Notes: generated from the sequence alone by a model not told the origin. A DNA stretch of 64,000 bases from an uncultured Roseicyclus sp. (GCA_947491935.1 CANLLF010000004.1:434001-498000), one strand, 5' to 3'; positions 1-8,173 are shown, numbered from the stretch's first letter. Numbers and translations: made by a program.

Positions 1-548
1 GCCACGAGGGCGAGAAACGCGATGGGCACGGCGAATTCCAGCCCCCAATTGCTCGGGATGCTCTGCCCCAGAAGCGCACCCGCAAGCGTGGCGACGTACC
101 AGACCGGCAGGACCGGCACGCAGGACCCGAAGAAATACCCGACCCGCTCCGCGATCGTCATCTCCGGGCGGCGTTCATATTCCAGAACCGAGATGGCGTA
201 GGTCTGATCGACATTCATGTAGGCCAGAAGCGCCCGTTTCCACAGCGGCGCGTCGCCGAGATAGGCCGCGAGTGAGGCTGAATACATCGCCATGCGCAGG
301 TTCACCGCAATGGCCGACAGCAGCACAACAAGTGTCGGGGCCTGATCCAGCATCAATTGCAGGGCGGTGAATTGTGCCGCGCCTGCGATCACCACGACGG
401 AAAATCCCATCACCTGCGCGATGTTCAGGCCCGCCTCCGTCCCGACCACACCGAACAGGGCGCCAAAGGGTGCGACGACGAGAACGAACGGGCCGCAATC
501 GCGGGCCCCGCGCCAAAAGGCGGATCTGGGGGAGGTGGCAGTGTTCAT
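1..548 (-). CDS. azlC: AzlC-family branched-chain amino acid exporter subunit (partial)
   Basis: The first 182 codons of a minus-strand gene whose 3' end lies beyond the left edge. AzlC proteins form, with the small partner AzlD, an inner-membrane exporter of branched-chain amino acids or analogues. Seen here: a hydrophobic segment at residues 19-36, the family-like GAAQFTALQL stretch at residues 56-65, NLRMAMYSASL at 83-93, MNVDQTYAIS at 111-120 and further hydrophobic segments near 138-165 and after 172. ATG at 548 is used because the upstream ATG is out of frame. azlD would be expected just beyond the left edge. Confident in family, not in substrate. Confidence 0.85.
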   Translation of the reverse strand, partial: MNTATSPRSAFWRGARDCGPFVLVVAPFGALFGVVGTEAGLNIAQVMGFSVVVIAGAAQFTALQLMLDQAPTLVVLLSAIAVNLRMAMYSASLAAYLGDAPLWKRALLAYMNVDQTYAISVLEYERRPEMTIAERVGYFFGSCVPVLPVWYVATLAGALLGQSIPSNWGLEFAVPIAFLALV

Positions 549-601
549 GGGGTTTCGCTATTGCCGTAGGACAAGCCATCGGTAGACGGGAGAGGCGGCG
601 G

Positions 602-1177
602 ATGCAATCAGGCGACACGAACGTGCCAGGCGTGATCCTTGCCGGCGGGGCGGGGCGGCGCATCGGTGGGGCCAAGGCCCATGTGCCGTTGGCGGGCCGC
701 CCGCTCTGGTCCTACGTCGCCGGGCGGATCTCGCCGCAGGTCAGCGCCCTGGCGGCCAACGGCACGGGCAATTTCGGCTATCTTCCCAGCGTTGTCGATC
801 TGCGCGCTGGTATGGGGCCGCTTGCGGGGATTGTCGCCGCGATGGAATGGGCCGCCAGCCTCAGGGCCAGCCGCGTGCTGACTGTTGCCGTGGATACGCC
901 CTTCCTGCCCGATGATCTGGTCAAGCGCCTGTTGTCCGCGGACGGGCCGATTGTGATGGCCCGCACGGCCGATGGGCTGCATGGCACCACGGCCATCTGG
1001 GATGTCGCCCTGGCCAACATGCTGGCCAACGCGCTGGGTGAAGGTGCGCGCAAGGTCACGGATTGGGCAGAAACGATTGGCATCACGCCTGTCGACTTTC
1101 CTGATCAGACACCGCCGCTGTTCTTCAATATCAACACGCCGGAGGATCTGGCCCAGGCCGAGGCATGGCTGGAATGA
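602..1177 (+). CDS. mobA: Molybdenum cofactor guanylyltransferase MobA
   Basis: Transfers GMP from GTP to molybdopterin to make the guanine dinucleotide form of the molybdenum cofactor in the cytoplasm. The 191-residue protein (family about 190-200) has the nucleotidyltransferase signature LAGGAGRRIGG near residues 12-22, followed by a conserved Lys (GGAKAHVPL) and GRPLW; an acidic VAVDTPFLP segment corresponds to the metal-binding Asp region. The open frame extends further upstream, but ATG at 602 gives the normal family length and places the glycine-rich loop at the N terminus. It overlaps the next gene by four bases, so the two are probably translated together. Confidence 0.88.
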   Translation: MQSGDTNVPGVILAGGAGRRIGGAKAHVPLAGRPLWSYVAGRISPQVSALAANGTGNFGYLPSVVDLRAGMGPLAGIVAAMEWAASLRASRVLTVAVDTPFLPDDLVKRLLSADGPIVMARTADGLHGTTAIWDVALANMLANALGEGARKVTDWAETIGITPVDFPDQTPPLFFNINTPEDLAQAEAWLE

Positions 1178-2028
1178 CCGGGTTCGACACCATCGTGATG
1201 GTCGACTGGTCGGCACGCTCCGCACCGTCGCCCGCCAAACGGACCAAGGACGCGATTTTCATCGGCATGGCACGGGACGGCTACCTGGCAACAAGCTATC
1301 AGCGTACCCGCCACGCGGCGATGCGGTTCCTGACCGGCCTCCTGGATGGCGAACGCCGCGCCGGGCGCCGCGCGTTGGTCGGGTTTGATTTCCCGTTTGG
1401 ATATCCGCGCGGCTTTGCGCGCGTCGTCGCCGGGTCCGACAACCCGCTGGACCTCTGGGCGCATCTGGCGCGGGTGATCGAGGATGATGACCGTAATCGC
1501 AACAATCGGTGGAACGTGGCAGAGGCCCTGAACGGGTTGCTCCCTGGCATCGGCCCCTTCTGGGGCTGCCCGGCGGCCCGCGCGACGGAGGCGCTGCCCG
1601 CCAGGGGGACGCTCCGCCACGGCCATGGCCTGCCGGAGAAGCGGCGCATAGAACAACAACTTCGCCGCGCGCAGCCGTGTTGGAAGCTGTTCACCACCGG
1701 ATCCGTGGGCTCACAGGTCCTGCTCGGTCTCCCGCATTTGCATGCCCTGCGGCAGCGCTACGGCGCGGACCTGTCGGTGAGCCCCTTCCAGCCGCCCGAT
1801 ACCCCGATTGTGCTGGCGGAGATCTATCCCGGCCTGATCGACGCGCCGATCAAGGCGCGGGTGCGGCCGAACGAGATCCTCGACGCCGCGCAGGTGCGGC
1901 TGGTGGCGCGGGCTTTTTCACGCCTCGACGCCGCGCATCTGAGTGCGATGCTGCAAGAGGGGGATGTGGAGGAGGGGTGGATCCTCGGCTTTGGCCATGA
2001 GGATGCCCTGATCGCGGGCCTTGACTGA
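1174..2028 (+). CDS. Conserved protein of unknown function coupled to mobA
   Basis: A 284-residue soluble protein that I do not recognise with certainty. It begins with an acidic IVMVDWSA strand (residues 8-15) and has GFDFPFGYP near residue 70. Both resemble the metal-binding start of ribonuclease-H-like folds and, loosely, DUF429 proteins. The ATG at 1174 overlaps the mobA stop as ATGA; an in-frame ATG three codons earlier is possible. The gene ends three bases before the DMT transporter gene, so mobA, this gene and the transporter form one operon. A role linked to molybdenum cofactor metabolism is inferred from position only. Confidence 0.7.
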   Translation: MTGFDTIVMVDWSARSAPSPAKRTKDAIFIGMARDGYLATSYQRTRHAAMRFLTGLLDGERRAGRRALVGFDFPFGYPRGFARVVAGSDNPLDLWAHLARVIEDDDRNRNNRWNVAEALNGLLPGIGPFWGCPAARATEALPARGTLRHGHGLPEKRRIEQQLRRAQPCWKLFTTGSVGSQVLLGLPHLHALRQRYGADLSVSPFQPPDTPIVLAEIYPGLIDAPIKARVRPNEILDAAQVRLVARAFSRLDAAHLSAMLQEGDVEEGWILGFGHEDALIAGLD

Positions 2029-2031
2029 TCC

Positions 2032-2904
2032 ATGCAACGCCCCGCCGCGTTCGGCCTGATCCTTGCCACCCTCGGCGCGCTGGCGCTGACGCCCGATGCG
2101 ATGCTGATGCGCCTGTCGGGGATGGACGGCATTCAGATGCTCGGCTGGCGGTCGACCATCATGGGTGCTGTTCTGATCGCCGCATGGGCTTTGACGCGGA
2201 CCGGTCACTGGCGCGCTGATCTGGCGCTGCTGTTCACTGGCGGCGGGATGGCTATTGCCGCCTGCCAGGCGGTGAACGGCGCGTTTTTCACTTTCGGGAT
2301 CGTCGGCTCCCCGGTGACGATCGTGCTGCTGGGTGTGGCAACAGTGCCCGTCTTCGCGGCGCTCCTGTCATGGTTGTTGATGGGCGAGGCGACGGGCCGC
2401 GCCACCTGGATCACGATTGTTTTCGTGCTGGCGGGGATCGGGTTGGCCATTTTCGGCAAGGCAGAGGCAAATGCGCCGTGGGATGCCGCGGCCCTGCGCG
2501 GGGCGCTCTACGGATTGGGTGTGGCGATCTGTCTGGCGCTGTCGTTTGTTCTGATCCGAAAACACGGCACCGTGCCGATCCTGCCGTCGGTGGGGCTCGG
2601 CGCGCTGATGGCGGGCGTGACGGGCATCGTCCTGACCGGCCCGCAGCAGATGGTCGGCGAGGCGATCCTGTGGCCGATCCTTGTGACCGGCGGGATCGTC
2701 TTGCCGGTCAGCTTCTTCTGCCTTTCGCTCGCATCGCGCCATACGGCGGCGGCCAATGTCAGCCTGCTCCTGCTGCTGGAAACGGTCCTGGGCCCACTCT
2801 GGGTCTGGCTGGCGATCGGGGAGGCGCCGACTGCCCTGATGCTGATCGGCGGGGCCATTGTGGTGGGCAGCCTTGCCACCTACCTGATCTGGTCCCGCCG
2901 ATAA
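2032..2904 (+). CDS. DMT-superfamily (EamA) transporter
   Basis: A 290-residue integral membrane protein with about ten hydrophobic segments arranged as two EamA repeats. The first repeat begins FGLILATLGALALTPDAMLMR and the second follows the hinge around residues 145-160. The C terminus ends in short basic residues (IWSRR), as in many drug/metabolite exporters. It starts three bases after the previous gene and is last in the mobA operon. The substrate cannot be read from sequence. It converges on the MalY gene with only three bases between the stop codons. Confidence 0.82.
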   Translation: MQRPAAFGLILATLGALALTPDAMLMRLSGMDGIQMLGWRSTIMGAVLIAAWALTRTGHWRADLALLFTGGGMAIAACQAVNGAFFTFGIVGSPVTIVLLGVATVPVFAALLSWLLMGEATGRATWITIVFVLAGIGLAIFGKAEANAPWDAAALRGALYGLGVAICLALSFVLIRKHGTVPILPSVGLGALMAGVTGIVLTGPQQMVGEAILWPILVTGGIVLPVSFFCLSLASRHTAAANVSLLLLLETVLGPLWVWLAIGEAPTALMLIGGAIVVGSLATYLIWSRR

Positions 2905-2907
2905 GTG

Positions 2908-4077
2908 TTATTGCAGATCGCCGAACGCGGCCTGCATCCGGGCCACGGCCTCTTCGATCACGGCGCGCGGGGCGGCGATGTTGAAGCGCAGAAAACTGTC
3001 GCCGCCGGTGCCGAAGGTGGGGCCGTAATTGGGGGCGATCTTGGCGATGCTGGTGACGCGGTCGGTGAATTCGTCGCGCGCCATGCCGGTGCCCGCGAAA
3101 TCGACCCAGGCCAGGTAGGTGGATTCGAGCGCCATGGATTTGAGGCCGGGGATCGCATTGATGCCCGCGTCGAACACGCGCGCATTTTCAGCGAGGTAGC
3201 CGCGCAACTCATCGACCCAGGCCGCCCCCTCCGGCGAATAGGCGGCCGTGACCATGAAGAGACCGAAGGAATTGGGCGACATCCCAAGCGCCGCCATGCG
3301 GGCCGCGAACCGGGCGCGCAGCGTGTCATCGGCGATGATGACATTCCCGATATGGGAGCCCGCGATACTGAACGTCTTGGTGGCCGCTGTCATCATCACC
3401 AGCCGATCCTCGATCCCGTCGATTTTGGCCATCGGGATATGGGTTTGGCCCGGCATCAGCAGGTCGTGATGGATCTCGTCGGAGACAAGGATCAGGTCAT
3501 GGCGTTTGCAGAACGCCGCGACGCCTTCCAGCTCAGCCTGCGTCCAGACACGGCCCCCGGGATTGTGGGGGGAACAGAGGACCAGCATCGTCTCGTGCCC
3601 CTTCATCTGGGCATCGAACGCGTCGAAATCGAGGACGTATTTGCCGTCCTCCTGCGGCATTTCCAGCTGACACAGGTCGCGCTTGGCGGCGGTGATGACC
3701 TTGGCGAAGGCATGATATACGGGGGTGAAGAGCACCACGCCATCGCCTTCCCGTGTAAAGGCGTCAAGGCACATGGCGGTGCCGTTCACAAGGCCATGGG
3801 TGGAGAAGATGTGGGCCGGATCGACACGCCATCCATGGCGGTTTTCCATCCACCAGCAGATTGCGGCGCGGTATTTGCTGTCATCGCCGAAATAGCCATA
3901 GAAGCCGTGATCGACCATGGCCTGCACGGCATCCTGCACGCATTGGGGCGGGCGGAAATCCATATCCGCGACCCACATTGAGATCCCGTCCTGCGGCGAG
4001 ACGCCGTAAAGCGGCTCCATCATGTCCCATTTCACGCAATGGGTGCCGCGACGGTCGATGATCTCATCAAATGACAT
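2908..4077 (-). CDS. MalY/PatB-type PLP-dependent C-S beta-lyase
   Basis: A 389-residue fold-type I aminotransferase-like enzyme. The PLP lysine is K234 in TAATKTFSIAGSHIGN, with N172 in CSPHNPGGRVW, D200 in VSDEIHHDL and Y121 before it. This pattern is typical of cystathionine beta-lyase/MalY-PatB proteins, which cleave cystathionine or cysteine S-conjugates to pyruvate, ammonia and a thiol. The N-terminal MWVADMDF motif is also typical. It is read divergently from the deformylase operon across a 269-base gap rich in hairpins. Whether it serves methionine synthesis, DMSP-derived sulfur turnover or detoxification cannot be decided. Confidence 0.85.
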   Translation of the reverse strand: MSFDEIIDRRGTHCVKWDMMEPLYGVSPQDGISMWVADMDFRPPQCVQDAVQAMVDHGFYGYFGDDSKYRAAICWWMENRHGWRVDPAHIFSTHGLVNGTAMCLDAFTREGDGVVLFTPVYHAFAKVITAAKRDLCQLEMPQEDGKYVLDFDAFDAQMKGHETMLVLCSPHNPGGRVWTQAELEGVAAFCKRHDLILVSDEIHHDLLMPGQTHIPMAKIDGIEDRLVMMTAATKTFSIAGSHIGNVIIADDTLRARFAARMAALGMSPNSFGLFMVTAAYSPEGAAWVDELRGYLAENARVFDAGINAIPGLKSMALESTYLAWVDFAGTGMARDEFTDRVTSIAKIAPNYGPTFGTGGDSFLRFNIAAPRAVIEEAVARMQAAFGDLQ

Positions 4078-4141
4078 GGATGCCTCCGGGACGGTTGGTT
4101 GGGTCGGACCCTAGCGCTTGGCAGGCTGGCCGCAAGAGCCC

Positions 4142-4206
4142 CGGGCCTGAAACAGGCCCGGCCGGGCCGACGCGGCCGCTGGCCGTTGGCCAGGTGCCGC
4201 GTCGGC
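4142..4206. repeat. Two perfect GC hairpins between malY-like gene and def1
   Basis: Two inverted repeats lie back to back. The first is an 8-bp perfect stem, 4142-4149 with 4153-4160, around an AAA loop. The second is a 10-bp perfect arm, 4166-4175 with 4197-4206, enclosing a 6-bp inner stem, 4179-4184 with 4188-4193, around a GTT loop. No T tract follows either one. They lie upstream of both divergent genes, so ordinary termination is unlikely; a 5' leader structure or a dispersed palindromic repeat fits better. Confidence 0.6.
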
Positions 4207-4239
4207 GGGTGCGCCCGGACGAGCGCGGGGTGCGGATGT

Positions 4240-4314
4240 CCGAAGGGGGGACGCCTTCGGCGAGGGTATTTGGCACCAGTGGACCGGACGGGTTTGGGGC
4301 GGCGCCCCCCTTTT
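4240..4314 (+). repeat. Roseobacter-like GC-rich intergenic element upstream of def1
   Basis: A CCGAAGG/CCTTCGG stem (4240-4246 with 4254-4260) is followed by GGGTATTTGG. A second short hairpin, GGGGC/GCCCC (4296-4300 with 4304-4308), runs into CCTTTT. The arrangement of hairpin, TATT core and second hairpin resembles the element at 35619-35700. Similar short intergenic elements are, as I recall, common in roseobacter genomes. The second hairpin plus T run points towards def1 and could act as a weak attenuator. Confidence 0.45.
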
Positions 4315-4346
4315 CCCGGCGGGATGTTTCGCTTACATCAACGGCC

Positions 4347-4871
4347 ATGATACGCCCGATCCTGATCCATCCCGACCCGCGCCTGAAGAAGGTGGCCGCC
4401 CCCGTGACGGACATCACCGATGAATTGCGGGTGCTGGCCGACGATATGTTGTCGTCGATGTATGACGCGCCGGGCATCGGGCTGGCCGCACCGCAGGTGG
4501 GGGTGAGTGCGCGATTGATCGTGCTGGATTGCGTCAAGGAGGAGGGCGCCGCGCCCCGGCCGCTGGCCATGTTCAACCCTGCGATCACCGCGGCGTCCGA
4601 TGAGGTGAACACTTATGAAGAGGGGTGTCTGTCGATCCCCGATATCTATGCCGACGTGACCCGGCCCGAGGCCGTGACGGTGCGGTGGATGGATGTGAAC
4701 GGGGCTGAGCAGGAGGAGACGTTTGACGGGCTCTGGGCGACCTGTGTGCAGCATGAAATCGACCATCTCGAGGGCAAGCTCTTCATCGATTACCTCAGCG
4801 GGCTGAAGCGGCAATTGATCACGCGCAAGATGGTGAAGCTGAAGCGGGACCGCGCGCGGGAAAGCGTGTGA
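4347..4871 (+). CDS. def: Peptide deformylase (canonical)
   Basis: Removes the formyl group from the N-terminal methionine of new proteins, in the cytoplasm at the ribosome exit. The 174-residue protein has all three metalloprotease motifs intact: GIGLAAPQ at 43-50, EGCLS at 92-96 with metal ligand C94, and HEIDH at 136-140 with catalytic E137. ATG at 4347 gives the usual family length and start (MIRPILIHPDPRL). It is first of four overlapping genes, def1-def2-def3-fmt, and is the copy most likely to do the housekeeping work. Confidence 0.93.
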   Translation: MIRPILIHPDPRLKKVAAPVTDITDELRVLADDMLSSMYDAPGIGLAAPQVGVSARLIVLDCVKEEGAAPRPLAMFNPAITAASDEVNTYEEGCLSIPDIYADVTRPEAVTVRWMDVNGAEQEETFDGLWATCVQHEIDHLEGKLFIDYLSGLKRQLITRKMVKLKRDRARESV

Positions 4872-5365
4872 GCGTTCGCGACATCGTGCTGTGGCCGGAT
4901 CCGCGCCTGTCGCACGTTTGCGCCCCGGCCTTGCTTGATGATCCGGATCTCCCGCCGCTGATCGCGGACCTCTTCGACACGATGTATGCCGCCAGGGGCC
5001 GAGGCCTTGCCGCGCCGCAGATTGGTGTGATGCGGCGGGTCTTTGTGGTGGACGTGACGTGGAAAGAGGCGGCGCGAACGCCTATGGCGTTTATCAATCC
5101 GGTGGTAAGGACCGCGCCCGGCGCGGGGCGGCATATTGCCGATGAGCAATGCCTGTCGATCCCCGATCTGCCGATGCCGGTGGAGCGGCCTGACCTCGTG
5201 GAAGTGCGCTTCGTGACGCCGGATGGGCAGGATGTGACGGCCCGATATACTGGCAATGAAGCGCGATGCATCCAGCATGAGATGGACCACCTGGAGGGGC
5301 GCGTGATCTTCGATCACCAACCCCCAGACCGCCGCGCCCGGTTGGAGGCGGCTTATGGCGGTTAG
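4868..5365 (+). CDS. Second peptide deformylase paralogue
   Basis: A 165-residue deformylase starting at GTG 4868, overlapping the previous stop by four bases. Motif 1 is GRGLAAPQ (44-51), motif 2 is EQCLS (93-97) with the metal ligand C95 kept but the usual Gly changed to Gln, and motif 3 is HEMDH (137-141), intact. It lacks the basic C-terminal helix seen in def1 (KMVKLKRDR). The metal site looks complete, so an active enzyme is likely, perhaps with altered substrate range. It sits between the canonical deformylase and a degenerate third copy. Confidence 0.88.
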   Translation: MSVRDIVLWPDPRLSHVCAPALLDDPDLPPLIADLFDTMYAARGRGLAAPQIGVMRRVFVVDVTWKEAARTPMAFINPVVRTAPGAGRHIADEQCLSIPDLPMPVERPDLVEVRFVTPDGQDVTARYTGNEARCIQHEMDHLEGRVIFDHQPPDRRARLEAAYGG

Positions 5366-5849
5366 GCCCTTCATCCCCTGGCCCGACAAGCGGCTGCGCA
5401 GCGTGGCGGCGGATGTCGGCACGGTCACCGACGATCATCGCGCGATCTGGGACGACATGATCGACACGATGGAGGCGATGCCGGGTGTCGGCCTCGCCGC
5501 GCCGCAGATCGGCGTCATGCTGCGCTTGGCCGTGGTCGATGCCAGCGACGATCGCGGCCATGCGATCCAGATGGCGGATCCGGAGATCGTGACCGCGTCC
5601 GATGATCTGAACACACATCCCGAAGGCAGCCCCAACCTGCCCGGGGTCAATGCCAAGATCACCCGGCCCGCCGGGGTGACGATCGCTTTCACCGATCACA
5701 TGGGCCTGAGGGTCCGGCAGGATTTCGTGGGCCTCTGGGCCACGTCGGTGCAGCATCAGATCGACCATCTGGCCGGGCGGATGTATTTCGACAATCTGTC
5801 CAAGACGAAGCGGGACATGCTGTTGAAGAAAGCAAGGAAGGCCCGGTGA
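5355..5849 (+). CDS. Third deformylase-like protein, catalytic residues lost
   Basis: A 164-residue protein with the deformylase fold pattern. It keeps motif 1, GVGLAAPQ at 44-51. Motif 2 reads EGSPN at 90-94, so the metal-binding Cys is Ser92. Motif 3 reads HQIDH at 134-138, so the catalytic Glu is Gln135. Both changes should abolish hydrolysis, and the frame is open and full length, so it looks like a maintained pseudoenzyme rather than a decaying pseudogene. The basic C-terminal tail ([15 protein letters not shown]) resembles the ribosome-binding tail of active deformylases. It overlaps the second def by 11 bases and fmt by one. Confidence 0.85.
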   Translation: MAVRPFIPWPDKRLRSVAADVGTVTDDHRAIWDDMIDTMEAMPGVGLAAPQIGVMLRLAVVDASDDRGHAIQMADPEIVTASDDLNTHPEGSPNLPGVNAKITRPAGVTIAFTDHMGLRVRQDFVGLWATSVQHQIDHLAGRMYFDNLSKTKRDMLLKKARKAR

Positions 5850-6754
5850 TGCGTGTGATCTTCATGGGAACGCCCGACTTTTCGGTGCTGGTGCTCGATG
5901 CGCTGGTGGCGGCGGGCCATGAAATTGCGGCGGTCTACACGCAGCCGCCGCGCCCGGCGGGGCGGGGCAAGAAGGAGCGTCCGACAGCGGTGCATGCCCG
6001 GGCGGAAGAACTTGGCCTGCCGGTGCGCCACCCCCTCCGCCTGAAAGGGCCGGAGGAGCAGGCGGAATTCGCGGCGCTCAAGGCGGATGTAGCGGTTGTG
6101 GTGGCGTATGGCCTGATCCTACCGCAGGCGATACTGGATGCGCCCGCGCGCGGATGCCTGAACATCCATGCCTCGCTTCTGCCCCGGTGGCGCGGGGCGG
6201 CGCCGATCCAGCGGGCAATCATGGCCGGCGATGCGGAAACCGGCGTGTGCATCATGCAGATGGAAGCGGGGCTGGATACCGGGCCCGTCCTGATGCGCCG
6301 GACCATTCCGATTGCCGCCGATGAGACCGCGGCGACGCTCCATGATGCGCTGTCTGCGCTGGGGGCGGAGGCGATCATTGAGGCGCTTGCAAGGATCGAT
6401 GACCTGACGCCCGTGCCGCAGCCAGAGGGTGGCGTCACCTACGCCGAAAAGATCGACAAATCCGAAGCAAAGGTGGATTGGACCGCCCCCGCCCCCCATA
6501 TCGACCGCATGATCCGGGGCCTGTCGCCGTTTCCCGGGGCCTGGACCATCGCGAATGGCAAGCGGTTGAAATTGCTGCAGAGCCGGGTGGGTGCGGGCAG
6601 CGGCGCGCCGGGCACAGTGCTGGAGGGCCTGACGATTGCCTGCGGGGACGGCGCCGTGGAGATCCTGCGCGTTCAGCCGGAGGGCAAGGGCGCGATGGAT
6701 ACAAAAGACTGGCTTTTGGGCGCACGTATCGCGCCGGGAACCTGTTTGGGGTAA
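5849..6754 (+). CDS. fmt: Methionyl-tRNA formyltransferase
   Basis: Formylates initiator Met-tRNA using 10-formyl-tetrahydrofolate. The 301-residue protein starts [19 protein letters not shown] and contains the [16 protein letters not shown] motif that carries the catalytic site of the formyltransferase fold, followed by a C-terminal OB-like domain beginning with KAMIRG-type residues ([16 protein letters not shown]). ATG at 5849 is chosen over GTG at 5846; it shares one base with the def3 stop (TGATG). With the three def genes it links adding and removing the formyl group in one transcript. Confidence 0.94.
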   Translation: MRVIFMGTPDFSVLVLDALVAAGHEIAAVYTQPPRPAGRGKKERPTAVHARAEELGLPVRHPLRLKGPEEQAEFAALKADVAVVVAYGLILPQAILDAPARGCLNIHASLLPRWRGAAPIQRAIMAGDAETGVCIMQMEAGLDTGPVLMRRTIPIAADETAATLHDALSALGAEAIIEALARIDDLTPVPQPEGGVTYAEKIDKSEAKVDWTAPAPHIDRMIRGLSPFPGAWTIANGKRLKLLQSRVGAGSGAPGTVLEGLTIACGDGAVEILRVQPEGKGAMDTKDWLLGARIAPGTCLG

Positions 6755-6787
6755 ACCGGGCCAAGGCCCAGATGTTGGAGATCGCTT

Positions 6788-7057
6788 ATGATCCTGTTCT
6801 CGTTTTTCGGCTCGCTGATGATCGCCGGCTTGGTGGCGTTCCTGTTCGAGAAATGGGGCTGGACCCATAACGGCATCCTGCCCTCGGTGTTCATTGCCTG
6901 GGGGGCGGTGCTGGTGCTGTTCTTCATCCGCTCGCTTTTTGGCTTCAGCCTCGGCTCGCCCGGAATCGACGCCATTGTCGGATCGGCGGCGGCGCTGATC
7001 CTGATCCCGACGGAATACGCGAACAACCGGCGCAAGCGGAACCGCCGCGACCGCTGA
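6788..7057 (+). CDS. Small membrane protein, unknown function
   Basis: An 89-residue protein with about three hydrophobic segments (residues 2-20, 30-48 and 58-75) and a very basic C-terminal tail (NNRRKRNRRDR) that should face the cytoplasm. It follows fmt by 33 bases on the same strand and is probably co-transcribed. It shows no catalytic motif and I do not recognise the family. The glycine-containing GSPGIDAIVGSAAAL segment recalls small GlsB/YeaQ-like membrane proteins, but this is weak. Confidence 0.6.
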   Translation: MILFSFFGSLMIAGLVAFLFEKWGWTHNGILPSVFIAWGAVLVLFFIRSLFGFSLGSPGIDAIVGSAAALILIPTEYANNRRKRNRRDR

Positions 7058-7100
7058 ATTCTGCGCTGCGGCACTTGTGTGCGGTGACGCAATAAATTAC

Positions 7101-7139
7101 CCCTCACGCAAACGTTGACGCAACTTCCTTTCGTGAGGG
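7101..7139 (+). promoter_or_regulatory. Leader hairpin containing the Shine-Dalgarno of the malyl-CoA lyase gene
   Basis: A perfect 8-bp inverted repeat pairs 7101-7108 (CCCTCACG) with 7132-7139 (CGTGAGGG) across a 23-base loop. The 3' arm contains GAGGG, the only good ribosome-binding site, four bases before the ATG at 7144. Folding would therefore hide the start region. Three TGACGCAA-like repeats (7085-7092, 7104-7111, 7116-7123) lie in the same stretch, so the dyad may instead be a protein-binding site. Confidence 0.5.
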
Positions 7140-7143
7140 CCCC

Positions 7144-8100
7144 ATGAGCTTCCGCACCCAACCCGCCCCCGTCGCCCGCCCCAACCGTTGCCAGCTCTTC
7201 GGGCCGGGGTCGAACACCAAGCTGTTTGCGAAGATGGCCGCGTCCGGTGCCGATGTGATCAACCTCGACCTTGAGGATTCCGTGGCCCCCGATGACAAGG
7301 TTCAGGCCCGTGCCAATATTATCGAGGCTATTCAGACGGTTGATTGGAGTTCCAAAACCCTGAGCGTGCGGATCAACGGCCTCGACACACCCTATTGGTA
7401 CCGCGATGTGGTAGATCTGCTGGAGGCCGATACGCCGCGGCTCGACATCATCATGATCCCCAAGGTCGGCTGTGCGTCCGACATCTACGCGGTCGATGCA
7501 CTGGTGTCGGCGATCGAGGCCGCGACCGGCCGCAGCAAACCCATCGGGTTCGAGGTGATCATCGAATCCGCCGCCGGGATCGCCCATGTGGAGGAGATCG
7601 CCGCGGCGTCGCCGCGGATGCAGGCGATGAGCCTGGGGGCGGCTGATTTTGCAGCCTCCATGGGAATGCAGACCACCGGCATCGGCGGCACGCAGGAGAA
7701 TTACTACATGCTCCACGAGGGCCAGAAACACTGGTCCGACCCGTGGCATTGGGCCCAGACGGCGATTGTCGCGGCCTGCCGGACCCATGGCGTTTTGCCC
7801 GTAGACGGGCCCTTTGGCGATTTCTCCGACGATGATGGCTATCGCGCCCAGGCGCGACGCTCAGCGACGCTCGGCATGGTCGGAAAATGGGCGATCCACC
7901 CCAAACAAATCGCGCTGGCCAACGAGGTGTTCACACCGTCAGAGCAGGCCGTTGCCGAGGCCCGTGAGATTCTCGCCGCGATGGAAAAGGCCAAGGCCGA
8001 AGGCGCGGGTGCAACCGTCTACAAGGGGCGTTTGGTTGATATTGCGTCAATAAAACAGGCTGAAGTTATCGTAAAACAATCAGAGATGATCGCCGGGTAA
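7144..8100 (+). CDS. mcl1: L-malyl-CoA/beta-methylmalyl-CoA lyase
   Basis: A CitE-like lyase that cleaves L-malyl-CoA to acetyl-CoA and glyoxylate and beta-methylmalyl-CoA to propionyl-CoA and glyoxylate, as in the ethylmalonyl-CoA pathway for acetate assimilation. At 318 residues it matches the length I recall for the Rhodobacter enzyme. Seen: LFGPGSNTKLF near the start, INLDLEDSVAPDDK with acidic metal-site residues, GFEVIIESAAGIAHVEEI, and SLGAADFAASMG. Catabolic aldehyde lyases of this family need Mg or Mn. It is monocistronic; its leader carries an unusual hairpin over the ribosome-binding site. It fits with accA, phaA and phaB nearby in acetyl-CoA metabolism. Confidence 0.9.
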   Translation: MSFRTQPAPVARPNRCQLFGPGSNTKLFAKMAASGADVINLDLEDSVAPDDKVQARANIIEAIQTVDWSSKTLSVRINGLDTPYWYRDVVDLLEADTPRLDIIMIPKVGCASDIYAVDALVSAIEAATGRSKPIGFEVIIESAAGIAHVEEIAAASPRMQAMSLGAADFAASMGMQTTGIGGTQENYYMLHEGQKHWSDPWHWAQTAIVAACRTHGVLPVDGPFGDFSDDDGYRAQARRSATLGMVGKWAIHPKQIALANEVFTPSEQAVAEAREILAAMEKAKAEGAGATVYKGRLVDIASIKQAEVIVKQSEMIAG

Positions 8101-8173
8101 ACCCTCCCGTTAAGGCATTGGAAATCCTCGATCCTGTACCAGTATCGCAGCTGTATACAGGCACGGGGGCCCA

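Noticed and set aside
2905-3981. Long plus-strand open frame opposite the MalY/PatB gene
   Set aside because: It is the antisense shadow of a well-supported PLP enzyme; its composition is low-quality and it has no recognisable motif.
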